NCBI GenBank assembly: GCA_021797025.1
Contig: JAKAAK010000194.1
Span: 1 to 6,169, forward strand
Reading direction: 5' to 3'
DNA: 6,169 bases
Origin: Thermoplasmata archaeon
Lineage (GTDB): Archaea > Thermoplasmatota > Thermoplasmata > Thermoplasmatales > Thermoplasmataceae
Of the stretch, positions 1 to 5,499 are shown piece after piece. The stretch's first letter is position 1, and each line of letters begins with the position of its first letter. Made by a program: the position numbers and the translations under genes. Below the pieces are notes generated by a model. That model did not search any database. It saw nothing but the letters and a program-made list of their open reading frames with translations, and had not been told where the DNA came from.

Positions 1-508
1 TCCGTGCATAGACCAAAAATACATCTGCGTAGGGTGCATTGGTAATGAATATCTTGCTTCCATTGAGTGTGAAATTACCGGAATCTTCCATAGCTGTGGT
101 TTTCATGGAGAGCGCATCTGAACCCGATGAGGGCTCGGTCATCCCGAGAGACCCTATATTTTTCCCGGAACAGAGAGCCGGAAGATATTTTTCCCGCAGA
201 AATTCCGACCCGTTTCTGTATAGATTATCAAGGCAAAGATTGCTATGTGCACCGTATGAAAGCCCCAGAGACCCGGATGCGTAGCTTATTTCCTCCTCTA
301 TTATAGCCTGGGACAGGTAGTCGGATCCTGAACCACCGTATTCCTCCGGGATTGTCACCCCGAGATATCCTTCCTTTCCCATCTTACGGAACAGATCAGC
401 GGGAAAGAAATTTTCGCGATCCATTTTTCCAGCCACGGGCATAATTTCCTTTCTTGCAAACTCTCTTGCGCTCTGCTGAATCATCAAATATTCATCCTTC
501 AACTGCAC
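1..508 (-). CDS. Acyl-CoA dehydrogenase, isovaleryl-CoA dehydrogenase-like (C-terminus cut by window edge)
   Basis: This is a flavoprotein of the acyl-CoA dehydrogenase family, which makes the alpha,beta-double bond in acyl-CoA and passes electrons to electron-transfer flavoprotein. Only the first 169 residues are in the window; the family is usually about 380 residues. Visible landmarks are the N-terminal helical domain, YGGSGSDYL (58-65), and the FAD/substrate motif MTEPSSGSDA (123-132), followed by the start of the beta domain with SKIFITN. The stretch around SYGAHSNLC (84-92), with RNG and EKYLP after it, closely resembles isovaleryl-CoA dehydrogenase as I remember it, so leucine degradation is the best guess. 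The catalytic glutamate lies outside the window, so substrate is not proven. I chose the GTG at 508 because a TATA box ends about 23 bases upstream, which gives a leaderless start. It also adds the usual QLKDEYLMIQQ helix; the alternative is ATG at 484. The gene is divergent from the threonine ammonia-lyase. Confidence 0.9.
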   Translation of the reverse strand, partial: MQLKDEYLMIQQSAREFARKEIMPVAGKMDRENFFPADLFRKMGKEGYLGVTIPEEYGGSGSDYLSQAIIEEEISYASGSLGLSYGAHSNLCLDNLYRNGSEFLREKYLPALCSGKNIGSLGMTEPSSGSDALSMKTTAMEDSGNFTLNGSKIFITNAPYADVFLVYAR

Positions 509-530
509 ACCTGATAAAATTATGTTTCCG

Positions 531-541
531 ATATATATAAA
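531..541 (-). promoter_or_regulatory. TATA box of the acyl-CoA dehydrogenase gene
   Basis: On the minus strand the sequence reads TTTATATATAT, a good archaeal TATA box. Its centre is about 26-29 bases from the GTG at 508, so transcription should begin at or next to the start codon (leaderless mRNA). No Shine-Dalgarno sequence is seen. Inferred from spacing only. Confidence 0.6.
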
Positions 542-563
542 CATACAGTGAAAAGAAATAATA

Positions 564-608
564 AAGGCAATTATCCATTTCAAAGCATATATATGGCTCA
601 AGGCAATT
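564..608 (+). repeat. 9-base direct repeat AAGGCAATT bracketing the TATA box
   Basis: Two identical copies of AAGGCAATT lie at 564-572 and 600-608, 36 bases apart start to start. The first is about 48 bases upstream of the ATG at 616 and the second lies between the TATA box and the ATG. They could be regulator half-sites on one face of the promoter, or chance in AT-rich DNA. No function can be assigned from the sequence alone. Confidence 0.35.
585..594 (+). promoter_or_regulatory. TATA box of the threonine ammonia-lyase gene
   Basis: GCATATATAT lies with its centre about 26 bases before the ATG at 616. This is the normal archaeal TATA-to-start distance if the mRNA is leaderless. There is no purine-rich ribosome-binding site before the ATG, which fits. 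The box sits between two copies of the 9-base direct repeat AAGGCAATT (564-572 and 600-608). Confidence 0.6.
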
Positions 609-615
609 CAAATTT

Positions 616-1821
616 ATGTTGGATTACAGCAAAATTGAGGATGCAGAAAAGGAAATAAAGGGGAAGCTCCACAGGACTCCATTGTTCCATTCAGCAACTT
701 TCAGCAGGATGTTTTCATGCGACGTTTATTTTAAAATGGAAAATTTCCAGAAAACGGGATCATTCAAATCCAGGGGTGCCATGATCAAGTTTTCCGGGCT
801 TACCGATGAACAGAGAAAGAATGGGGTTATAACTGCAAGTGCAGGGAACCACGCACAGGGAGTTGCCTTCGCAGCGGCTTACTATGGGGTGGATGCAAAA
901 ATAGTAATGCCTGAAACAACGCCGCCATCAAAAATAAATGCAGTTCAGTCATACGGTGGAAAGGTCATACTCAGGGGGAACAGCTATGACGAGGCCCATG
1001 AATTTGCGACAAAGATTTCTGTTGAAGAAAAACGGGAATTTATAGAGGCTTATAACGATGAGGACATTATAATCGGCCAGGGAACCATCGGCCTGGAAAT
1101 TCTGGAGGATGTAAAACCGGATATTGTCATTGTGCCAATAGGTGGTGGAGGACTCATATCAGGCATATCCTTTGCATTGAAATCATCGGATAAAAATATC
1201 AGGGTAATAGGTGTGGAATCTGAGAAGGCTGATTCCATGGTGCTTTCACTCAGGGAGGATAAGATTGTACCGTATACAAGCAATGATACCATAGCCGATG
1301 GCATTGCCGTCAAATATCCGGGCAATATAACATTTGACCTTGTTAAAAAATATGTGGATTCCGTTGTAACAGTATCCGATGAGAATATAGCATATGCGCT
1401 CTTCAAACTGCTGGAAAGGGAAAAGGTCCTGGTTGAGCCGTCAGGTGCAGCCGGCCTGGCAGCACTGTTCGAGAACAGGGTGGATGTAAAGGGGAAAAAG
1501 GTTGTAATAATACTGTCAGGTGGAAATGTAAACTTTTTGCTTTTATCGAACATAATATACAGGGCCCTGGAAATGGAGAACAAGCTCCTGAGGCTGGAAT
1601 TCAAAATACCTGACCATCCCGGGATAATGGAAAAAATAGTCCGTGCAATTTCATCATCCGGTGCCAACATATACCATGCCGAAGTTGACAACCTGAACAA
1701 GGATACTCCCATAGGATACCAGTATCTTCTGTTTACCATAAATATACTTGATAAGGAAAGGATAGATGAACTCCTGGGTAATCTTGACAAACTGGGATAT
1801 AAATACAGGATTGTGGGGTGA
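616..1821 (+). CDS. ilvA: Threonine ammonia-lyase (threonine dehydratase) with ACT domain
   Basis: This is a PLP-dependent cytosolic enzyme that deaminates L-threonine (and probably L-serine) to 2-oxobutyrate and ammonia. The 401-residue protein has the fold-type II layout: KTGSFKSRGA (46-55) with the Schiff-base lysine K51, SAGNHAQG (75-82), the phosphate-binding GGGG loop (176-179), EPSGAAGLAA (274-283) and SGGN (301-304). A single ACT domain follows at about 326-401 (LRLEFKIPDHPGIMEKIV), as in the medium-length archaeal and bacterial form. ACT domains usually bind an amino-acid effector, so allosteric control is likely. It could serve isoleucine synthesis or threonine catabolism; the divergent isovaleryl-CoA dehydrogenase-like neighbour slightly favours catabolism, but this is inference. 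The ATG at 616 is supported by a well-placed TATA box and no leader. It converges on the acylphosphatase with only 5 bases between stop codons. Confidence 0.95.
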   Translation: MLDYSKIEDAEKEIKGKLHRTPLFHSATFSRMFSCDVYFKMENFQKTGSFKSRGAMIKFSGLTDEQRKNGVITASAGNHAQGVAFAAAYYGVDAKIVMPETTPPSKINAVQSYGGKVILRGNSYDEAHEFATKISVEEKREFIEAYNDEDIIIGQGTIGLEILEDVKPDIVIVPIGGGGLISGISFALKSSDKNIRVIGVESEKADSMVLSLREDKIVPYTSNDTIADGIAVKYPGNITFDLVKKYVDSVVTVSDENIAYALFKLLEREKVLVEPSGAAGLAALFENRVDVKGKKVVIILSGGNVNFLLLSNIIYRALEMENKLLRLEFKIPDHPGIMEKIVRAISSSGANIYHAEVDNLNKDTPIGYQYLLFTINILDKERIDELLGNLDKLGYKYRIVG

Positions 1822-1824
1822 TCC

Positions 1825-1840
1825 TTTTATCTTATTATTT
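1825..1840 (+). terminator. T-rich stretch downstream of threonine ammonia-lyase
   Basis: TTTTATCTTATTATTT follows the TGA stop directly and is 12/16 T on the plus strand. Archaeal RNA polymerase can terminate at such T-rich runs without a hairpin. It overlaps the 3' end of the convergent acylphosphatase gene, so its composition may partly reflect coding. Weak prediction. Confidence 0.35.
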
Positions 1841-2093
1841 CAAAGGTTTCAAAGTTATAACTGTCTGCTGGGACGGAATCCACCCATGTTATTTCCGACA
1901 TGGGAATTTTTCTGCAGTAAGCCTCCATAATTGATATCATTTCAGGATCACCGGAAAATAGTGCCTTCACAGATCCATCATCCATGTTTTTCACCCAGCC
2001 AGTGATCCCAAGTTCAACAGCTTTCTTTTTAACATGTGCCCTGAAGCCGATTCCCTGTACATTTCCATGAAACGTATATACTATAGTGGTCAT
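1827..2093 (-). CDS. acyP: Acylphosphatase
   Basis: This is a small cytosolic hydrolase of acyl phosphates such as carbamoyl phosphate and 1,3-bisphosphoglycerate. Its physiological role is poorly defined in the family. The 88-residue length is typical. The signature GNVQGIGFR (10-18) contains the phosphate-binding arginine R18. GWVKN (32-36) supplies the catalytic asparagine N36, and the R-to-N spacing of 18 matches the family. The ATG at 2093 gives the standard N-terminal beta strand (TTIVYTFHGNVQG). It lies 34 bases downstream of the HTH_10 regulator on the same strand. A TATA-like stretch in that gap and the absence of a ribosome-binding site suggest its own leaderless transcript, though read-through from the regulator is possible. 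No functional link to the oxidase is evident. Confidence 0.95.
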   Translation of the reverse strand: MTTIVYTFHGNVQGIGFRAHVKKKAVELGITGWVKNMDDGSVKALFSGDPEMISIMEAYCRKIPMSEITWVDSVPADSYNFETFEIIR

Positions 2094-2111
2094 GGTTTGC
2101 TATTGTTTTTA

Positions 2112-2124
2112 TTAATAAAATATT
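2112..2124 (-). promoter_or_regulatory. TATA-like element of the acylphosphatase gene
   Basis: The minus strand of this gap contains ATATTTTATTAAT, centred about 25 bases before the ATG at 2093, compatible with a leaderless start. The gap is only 34 bases and AT-rich. The same T-rich bases could also act as a terminator for the regulator gene upstream. Moderate to low certainty. Confidence 0.45.
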
Positions 2125-2127
2125 TCC

Positions 2128-2751
2128 TCATATATTGCTTTCTAAGTACTCCTTGACGATCTTTTTCAGGGTTTTTCTGAGTATTTCAGAAAGCGCTGCA
2201 GTGGAAATGTTCATCTGCTCTGCAATCTGGGTTAGTGAGAGTTTTCTTTCCGGATCAAAATATCCGTATTCATAAAGCTGGAGTAAAACCTCCTTCTCTC
2301 TTTCCGTTACACCATTGGTATCCCCTGAAGAGAGATCTGAGATTGTGTACTCCATTTTTTGATTTTGAAGCTCGTGCTTGAGGTCTATAAGTTTTGAAAG
2401 GCCCGGAAATGAAACACGATATGACAGTGTATCCGCTTTTACAGCCCTGCTCCCCAGGATTACTGCCTCCGAATTGCCCAGTATGGAACAGGCGCTACAG
2501 CATGACAGCCGGGCCCATACTGTTCTTTTCCCGGATTTTATGCAGTCAACCGTTATTTTCCTTATTTCAGGGAGAGCTACATCTGTGTCATGGTCTGATT
2601 TAAACAATATTCTATGGGTTGTTGTTTTCCCGTCTATTTTAAGGCGTTCTATTGTTGCATCTGGAAATGTCTGGAGTATATAATTTGTAACTTCACAATC
2701 CTTTCTTTTTACTGTAATTTCTACGGTTATCTCTTTGCTTGATTTGGACAC
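2128..2751 (-). CDS. HTH_10-family (bacterio-opsin activator type) transcriptional regulator with CCxxC motif
   Basis: This is a 207-residue predicted DNA-binding regulator. The C-terminal part, about 148-203, is an HTH_10 domain: VTEREKEVLLQLYEYGYFD leads into LSLTQIAEQMNISTAALSEIL, the pattern of Bat-type archaeal regulators. The N-terminal 140 residues match no domain I can name. They look like alternating strands and helices (strands near 8-15, 46-51, 76-81 and 109-114) and may be a small sensory fold. The conspicuous feature is C84-C85-x-x-C88 in WARLSCCSACSIL, with further cysteines C19 and C70. This suggests binding of metal or haem, or thiol redox sensing; that is inference. The GTG start at 2751 is preceded by a TATA box 20-27 bases upstream. 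The gene is divergent from cydA across 112 bases containing a palindrome, so control of cydAB and itself is the simplest hypothesis. Confidence 0.85.
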   Translation of the reverse strand: MSKSSKEITVEITVKRKDCEVTNYILQTFPDATIERLKIDGKTTTHRILFKSDHDTDVALPEIRKITVDCIKSGKRTVWARLSCCSACSILGNSEAVILGSRAVKADTLSYRVSFPGLSKLIDLKHELQNQKMEYTISDLSSGDTNGVTEREKEVLLQLYEYGYFDPERKLSLTQIAEQMNISTAALSEILRKTLKKIVKEYLESNI

Positions 2752-2770
2752 AGTATGATATGTAATTGGT

Positions 2771-2778
2771 ATTTAAAA
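2771..2778 (-). promoter_or_regulatory. TATA box of the HTH_10 regulator gene
   Basis: The minus strand reads TTTTAAAT, centred about 24 bases before the GTG at 2751. That predicts a leaderless transcript and supports the GTG start. No ribosome-binding site is seen. Confidence 0.55.
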
Positions 2779-2804
2779 GAATTTGCACTCATATTAAAGC
2801 AATA

Positions 2805-2822
2805 TACCTTACATATAAGGTA
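2805..2822. promoter_or_regulatory. Perfect 7+7 inverted repeat, candidate operator between regulator and cydA
   Basis: The sequence TACCTTACATATAAGGTA has two perfect 7-base arms (TACCTTA and TAAGGTA) around a 4-base spacer. It is centred about 50 bases before the cydA ATG and about 16 bases upstream of the cydA TATA box, where archaeal activators commonly bind. It is about 63 bases from the regulator's GTG. The symmetry suits a dimeric helix-turn-helix protein, and the adjacent HTH_10 gene is the obvious candidate. The arms and spacing are seen directly; the binding protein is inferred. Confidence 0.6.
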
Positions 2823-2837
2823 AATCTAATAAATACC

Positions 2838-2849
2838 CTTTTAAAATAT
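2838..2849 (+). promoter_or_regulatory. TATA box of the cydAB operon
   Basis: CTTTTAAAATAT lies with its centre about 20-25 bases before the ATG at 2864, which fits a leaderless cydA transcript. A second AT-rich candidate, CTAATAAATA at about 2826-2835, would place the transcript start near 2855 instead. That alternative keeps the TTG at 2855 possible as start codon. Confidence 0.5.
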
Positions 2850-2863
2850 AATGTTTGATTAAG

Positions 2864-4324
2864 ATGGGAATATCATATCCAGTCTGGGATAGTGCGATGT
2901 TCGCATATACTATTTCGGCGCATATTTTAATTGTCGCAATAACGCTGGCAATGGCGCTTTTGATAACAATAGCGGAATACATAGCACTGAAAAATAAGAA
3001 TAAATATTATGAGGCTCTGGCCCATAAGTTGAGTATAGCACTGGTGATCAATTTCGCCATAGGTACTGCATCGGGAGTTTTCATGGCGGTTGAACTCATG
3101 CTGTTCTGGCCTGTTTTCATGAAGCTGGTCGGGGCCGTTGCCATGCTGAGTTTCTATGCAGAAGTTTTTGCATTCCTGGTTGAATCAATAACCCTTATGG
3201 TTTATGTATACTTCTGGGATAATTTCAAAAACAGATGGAACCACTGGCTTGTGTCCTGGGGAGTTTTACTGGGCACGGGTGCATCAGCATGGTTGATAAC
3301 AAATGTAAATGCATGGATGAATACGCCTACAGGGTCATTCAACATAGCAAAATATGTGAATACAGGTGTAATATCTGGAGTGAATCCACTTAAGGTTTTT
3401 GATGAGCCGTCCACTGGACCGCAGTTATTCCATATGTTCATGGCAATGTATTTTGCAGGCGCAATGGCACTTTTAGCCTATTTCGCATACAAGTATTTGA
3501 AATCGAAGAACGAGGAAGAGAAGAAAATTGACAGATCTGCAATGAAAGTACTTTCAGCTATAGGAATTGTTGATATAATACTTATAGGAATCAGTGGATC
3601 AATAGAACTCTCAACCCTTTTAGTAGTAGAGCCACTGAAATATGCCATGCTCGAATTAAATATGACTCCTGTGATGTCAGGTGCACCTGAACATCTATTC
3701 GGATTCTTATCTAACGGGAAGCCGGTAGATTTCATTCCACTTGCGGGAATACAGTCATTGCTTGCTTATCCATTCAGCAAAGGTAATGCCGGTTATATAC
3801 CGGGGCTTTCATCATATCCTTCATCCGTATGGGCACCATCAGTTGTGCACATAACACTTGATCTTATGGTAGGTTTCGGTGTGTTAATGGGGTTATTCTG
3901 GTTTATTGTCCTTGTTCTGAAAATAATGAAAAAGGATGTATTCAACATGAAATGGATACTTTACAGCTTCATAGGAATGGGATTCCTCGGAATGTTCACC
4001 ATGGAAGATGGATGGTATACAGCAGAGGTCGGAAGGGTTCCTTATATAATATTGATGCCGTATAACTCATCGGGGCAGCCAATAATAGCCGGCCATTACG
4101 GTGTAATGACAATAGCACAGGCTGCATCCACATCAACAGTAGTATGGTACCTTGGAGCGGTAATAATACTGTTCTACGCCATAATAATACCGTTTACATT
4201 CTACTTCAATGCCAAGGTTTTGAATCTATCCAATGTGGAAGAGGATCTCAGGAAGGCAGAGAGAGATCTGAACATAAACGGTTCAGGCAAGGATATAAAC
4301 AGTGTAAATGCGGGGGCGAGATAA
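2864..4324 (+). CDS. cydA: Cytochrome bd-type quinol oxidase, subunit I
   Basis: This is the membrane-embedded catalytic subunit that oxidises quinol and reduces oxygen to water. The 486-residue protein has about nine transmembrane helices. By alignment from memory with E. coli CydA, it keeps H20 (H19, haem b595 ligand), E100 and E107 (E99, E107), H190 and M335 (H186, M393, haem b558 ligands), and E388 and R391 (E445, R448). It also keeps K259 and E264 in the quinol loop (K252, E257). That loop is short, like the non-E. coli type. Several signatures differ: MEFQFG is replaced by MAVELM, the arginine before the b558 methionine by aspartate (D333), and GRQPW by GRVPY. I chose ATG 2864; an in-frame TTG at 2855 would add three residues. 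It is the first gene of cydAB, divergent from the HTH_10 regulator. Confidence 0.93.
   Translation: MGISYPVWDSAMFAYTISAHILIVAITLAMALLITIAEYIALKNKNKYYEALAHKLSIALVINFAIGTASGVFMAVELMLFWPVFMKLVGAVAMLSFYAEVFAFLVESITLMVYVYFWDNFKNRWNHWLVSWGVLLGTGASAWLITNVNAWMNTPTGSFNIAKYVNTGVISGVNPLKVFDEPSTGPQLFHMFMAMYFAGAMALLAYFAYKYLKSKNEEEKKIDRSAMKVLSAIGIVDIILIGISGSIELSTLLVVEPLKYAMLELNMTPVMSGAPEHLFGFLSNGKPVDFIPLAGIQSLLAYPFSKGNAGYIPGLSSYPSSVWAPSVVHITLDLMVGFGVLMGLFWFIVLVLKIMKKDVFNMKWILYSFIGMGFLGMFTMEDGWYTAEVGRVPYIILMPYNSSGQPIIAGHYGVMTIAQAASTSTVVWYLGAVIILFYAIIIPFTFYFNAKVLNLSNVEEDLRKAERDLNINGSGKDINSVNAGAR
4312..4319 (+). promoter_or_regulatory. Shine-Dalgarno site of cydB inside the end of cydA
   Basis: GGGGGCGA, in the last codons of cydA (encoding AGAR), pairs with the archaeal 16S tail complement GGAGGTGA at all but one position, counting a G-U pair. 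It ends 5 bases before the cydB ATG. It decides the cydB start and contrasts with the leaderless genes in the rest of the window. Confidence 0.65.
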
Positions 4325-5386
4325 ATGACTTTTTCATATCTTGATGCAAATGGCGTGTTTATAAAAGTTGTGATTGCAGCCATGGTAACATTCCTGTTTT
4401 CAGAATTTATAGCAGTATTTCCCATATTCAGCAACTACGAGAAGCATAAAACGGTGGTATTGAAGCATATAGTTCCCATATGGGAAATAACCGGTACAAT
4501 GATAGTGTTCTTTGTAGTGGAGCTGGAACTGATATATTCCGGTCTTACACCCATAGCTTCATATCTCTTTATCCCTGTAATAGGAACCTTTGTTGCACTG
4601 TTGATACTGAGAAATGTGGCCATAATATATGCTGAATTTGTATGGAAGAAGGTTGACAGCAAACCGTTGATGATGTTTTACTCCGGTGCAACATTTTTAA
4701 TGGTTATAGGATTTGTAACGGCTATCGCCGCACTTTTAGTAGGAAACAGTGTGTCCACTGCAATACCGACATTACCTCCACTGATTCATTTAAATCTTAC
4801 AACCCTATCAAAATCGTATGTGGACTATGCGGCCTTACTGACTGCTCCTGTATATTCTGCGGTATACTGGGAATTCTTCATAGGCACATTATTCATAGCA
4901 TACGGGATGTCACAGGTATTTTACAGGCTGGCAAAGAGAACAAGCTGGGTTCCGCTTGCAACCATAATATTTGGACTGTTCCTCAATGTAAATGCATGGA
5001 ATGTTGTGGCAACACTTGCAGGTGCTAAATTTGTTGGTGACTACATGATTCTACCCGTTATAATAACCCTGGCAGTTCCATTGCTGTATATGGGCAAATC
5101 CACTACACATCTGGCATCCTATAAGCCATTCTGGTTTGTTGCAGTAACCATAGCAGTATTATTCCTGGAACTTCCAATAACAAGAATTGCTGGTGGTGCA
5201 TATTCCATTAACGCCTTTGCTTCCACGAATTCCATGCAGGCTGCAAATTTCTGGCTCAGCATGATAGGTGGTATACTGTTTGTCCTGCTCATGATAATGT
5301 ACGCATATGTTTACAACAGCGGAAAATTATCATTCAATCCAGAAAAAATAGAGAAGGGAAAGAAAGAGATTGTGGATAAGAATTAA
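4325..5386 (+). CDS. cydB: Cytochrome bd-type oxidase subunit II, divergent
   Basis: This is a 353-residue membrane protein with about eight to nine hydrophobic helices, the size and topology of CydB, the structural partner of CydA. It starts on the base after the cydA stop (TAA 4322-4324, ATG 4325), so translation is probably coupled. The segment PIWEITGTMIVFF (51-63), followed by a paired helix and an LILRNVAI turn, lines up with the E. coli region around PHWDGNQVW and its following LFFRPVGF. W53 is kept, but the conserved aspartate (D58 in E. coli) is E54 and the GN is missing. The GFDMG motif of helix 1 is absent (FLFSEFIAVFPIF instead). Subunit II is known to diverge faster than subunit I, so the assignment rests mostly on operon position and topology. 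The C-terminus is a charged lysine-rich tail. A T-tract terminator follows at once. Confidence 0.82.
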   Translation: MTFSYLDANGVFIKVVIAAMVTFLFSEFIAVFPIFSNYEKHKTVVLKHIVPIWEITGTMIVFFVVELELIYSGLTPIASYLFIPVIGTFVALLILRNVAIIYAEFVWKKVDSKPLMMFYSGATFLMVIGFVTAIAALLVGNSVSTAIPTLPPLIHLNLTTLSKSYVDYAALLTAPVYSAVYWEFFIGTLFIAYGMSQVFYRLAKRTSWVPLATIIFGLFLNVNAWNVVATLAGAKFVGDYMILPVIITLAVPLLYMGKSTTHLASYKPFWFVAVTIAVLFLELPITRIAGGAYSINAFASTNSMQAANFWLSMIGGILFVLLMIMYAYVYNSGKLSFNPEKIEKGKKEIVDKN

Positions 5387-5400
5387 TTTTTTATTTTTTT
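5387..5400 (+). terminator. T-tract terminator of cydAB
   Basis: TTTTTTATTTTTTT begins directly after the cydB TAA stop: 13 of 14 bases are T, with no clear hairpin. This is the typical form of an intrinsic archaeal terminator. A further TTTTT at 5404-5408 could act as backup. Confidence 0.75.
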
Positions 5401-5499
5401 AAATTTTTAAACTTAACTTATTATAATTGCTAGATTTTAGGACTTTTTCAGATTTATTGAAGAAAGCATCGCCTGCAGATTAAACTATGAATTCCACTT
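5401..5499. other. Intergenic region between convergent cydB and GTPase genes
   Basis: About 100 AT-rich bases separate the cydAB T-tract from the stop codon of the convergent GTPase gene. I see no convincing small gene, RNA gene or stable hairpin. No small CydX-like subunit is encoded here. The minus-strand sequence lacks a strong T-tract near the GTPase stop. Confidence 0.5.

Noticed and set aside
39..284. Plus-strand open frame of 81 codons
   Set aside because: It lies wholly opposite the acyl-CoA dehydrogenase gene, whose minus-strand translation carries clear family motifs; the plus-strand product resembles nothing and has no promoter.
1050..1790. Long minus-strand open frame of 246 codons opposite threonine ammonia-lyase
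   Set aside because: It is a low-complexity, serine-rich antisense frame without known motifs, inside a gene with all its catalytic motifs intact.
2378..2683. Two plus-strand open frames opposite the HTH_10 regulator
   Set aside because: They are antisense to a gene with a recognisable HTH_10 domain, have no promoter or ribosome-binding site, and no recognisable motif.
2855..2857. TTG as start codon of cydA
   Set aside because: The ATG three codons later is a better start and fits a leaderless transcript from the TATA box at 2838-2849. TTG cannot be fully excluded.
2851..2862. Mini open frame ATG TTT GAT TAA just before the cydA ATG, possible leader peptide
   Set aside because: It has only three codons, and the best TATA box puts the transcript start at or after it. 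It is most likely chance, though the alternative TATA at 2826-2835 could just include it.
5398..5411. TTTAAATTTTTAAA as a possible hairpin or operator
   Set aside because: It is AT-only, has no GC pairs, and lies behind a T-tract; such patterns are expected by chance here.
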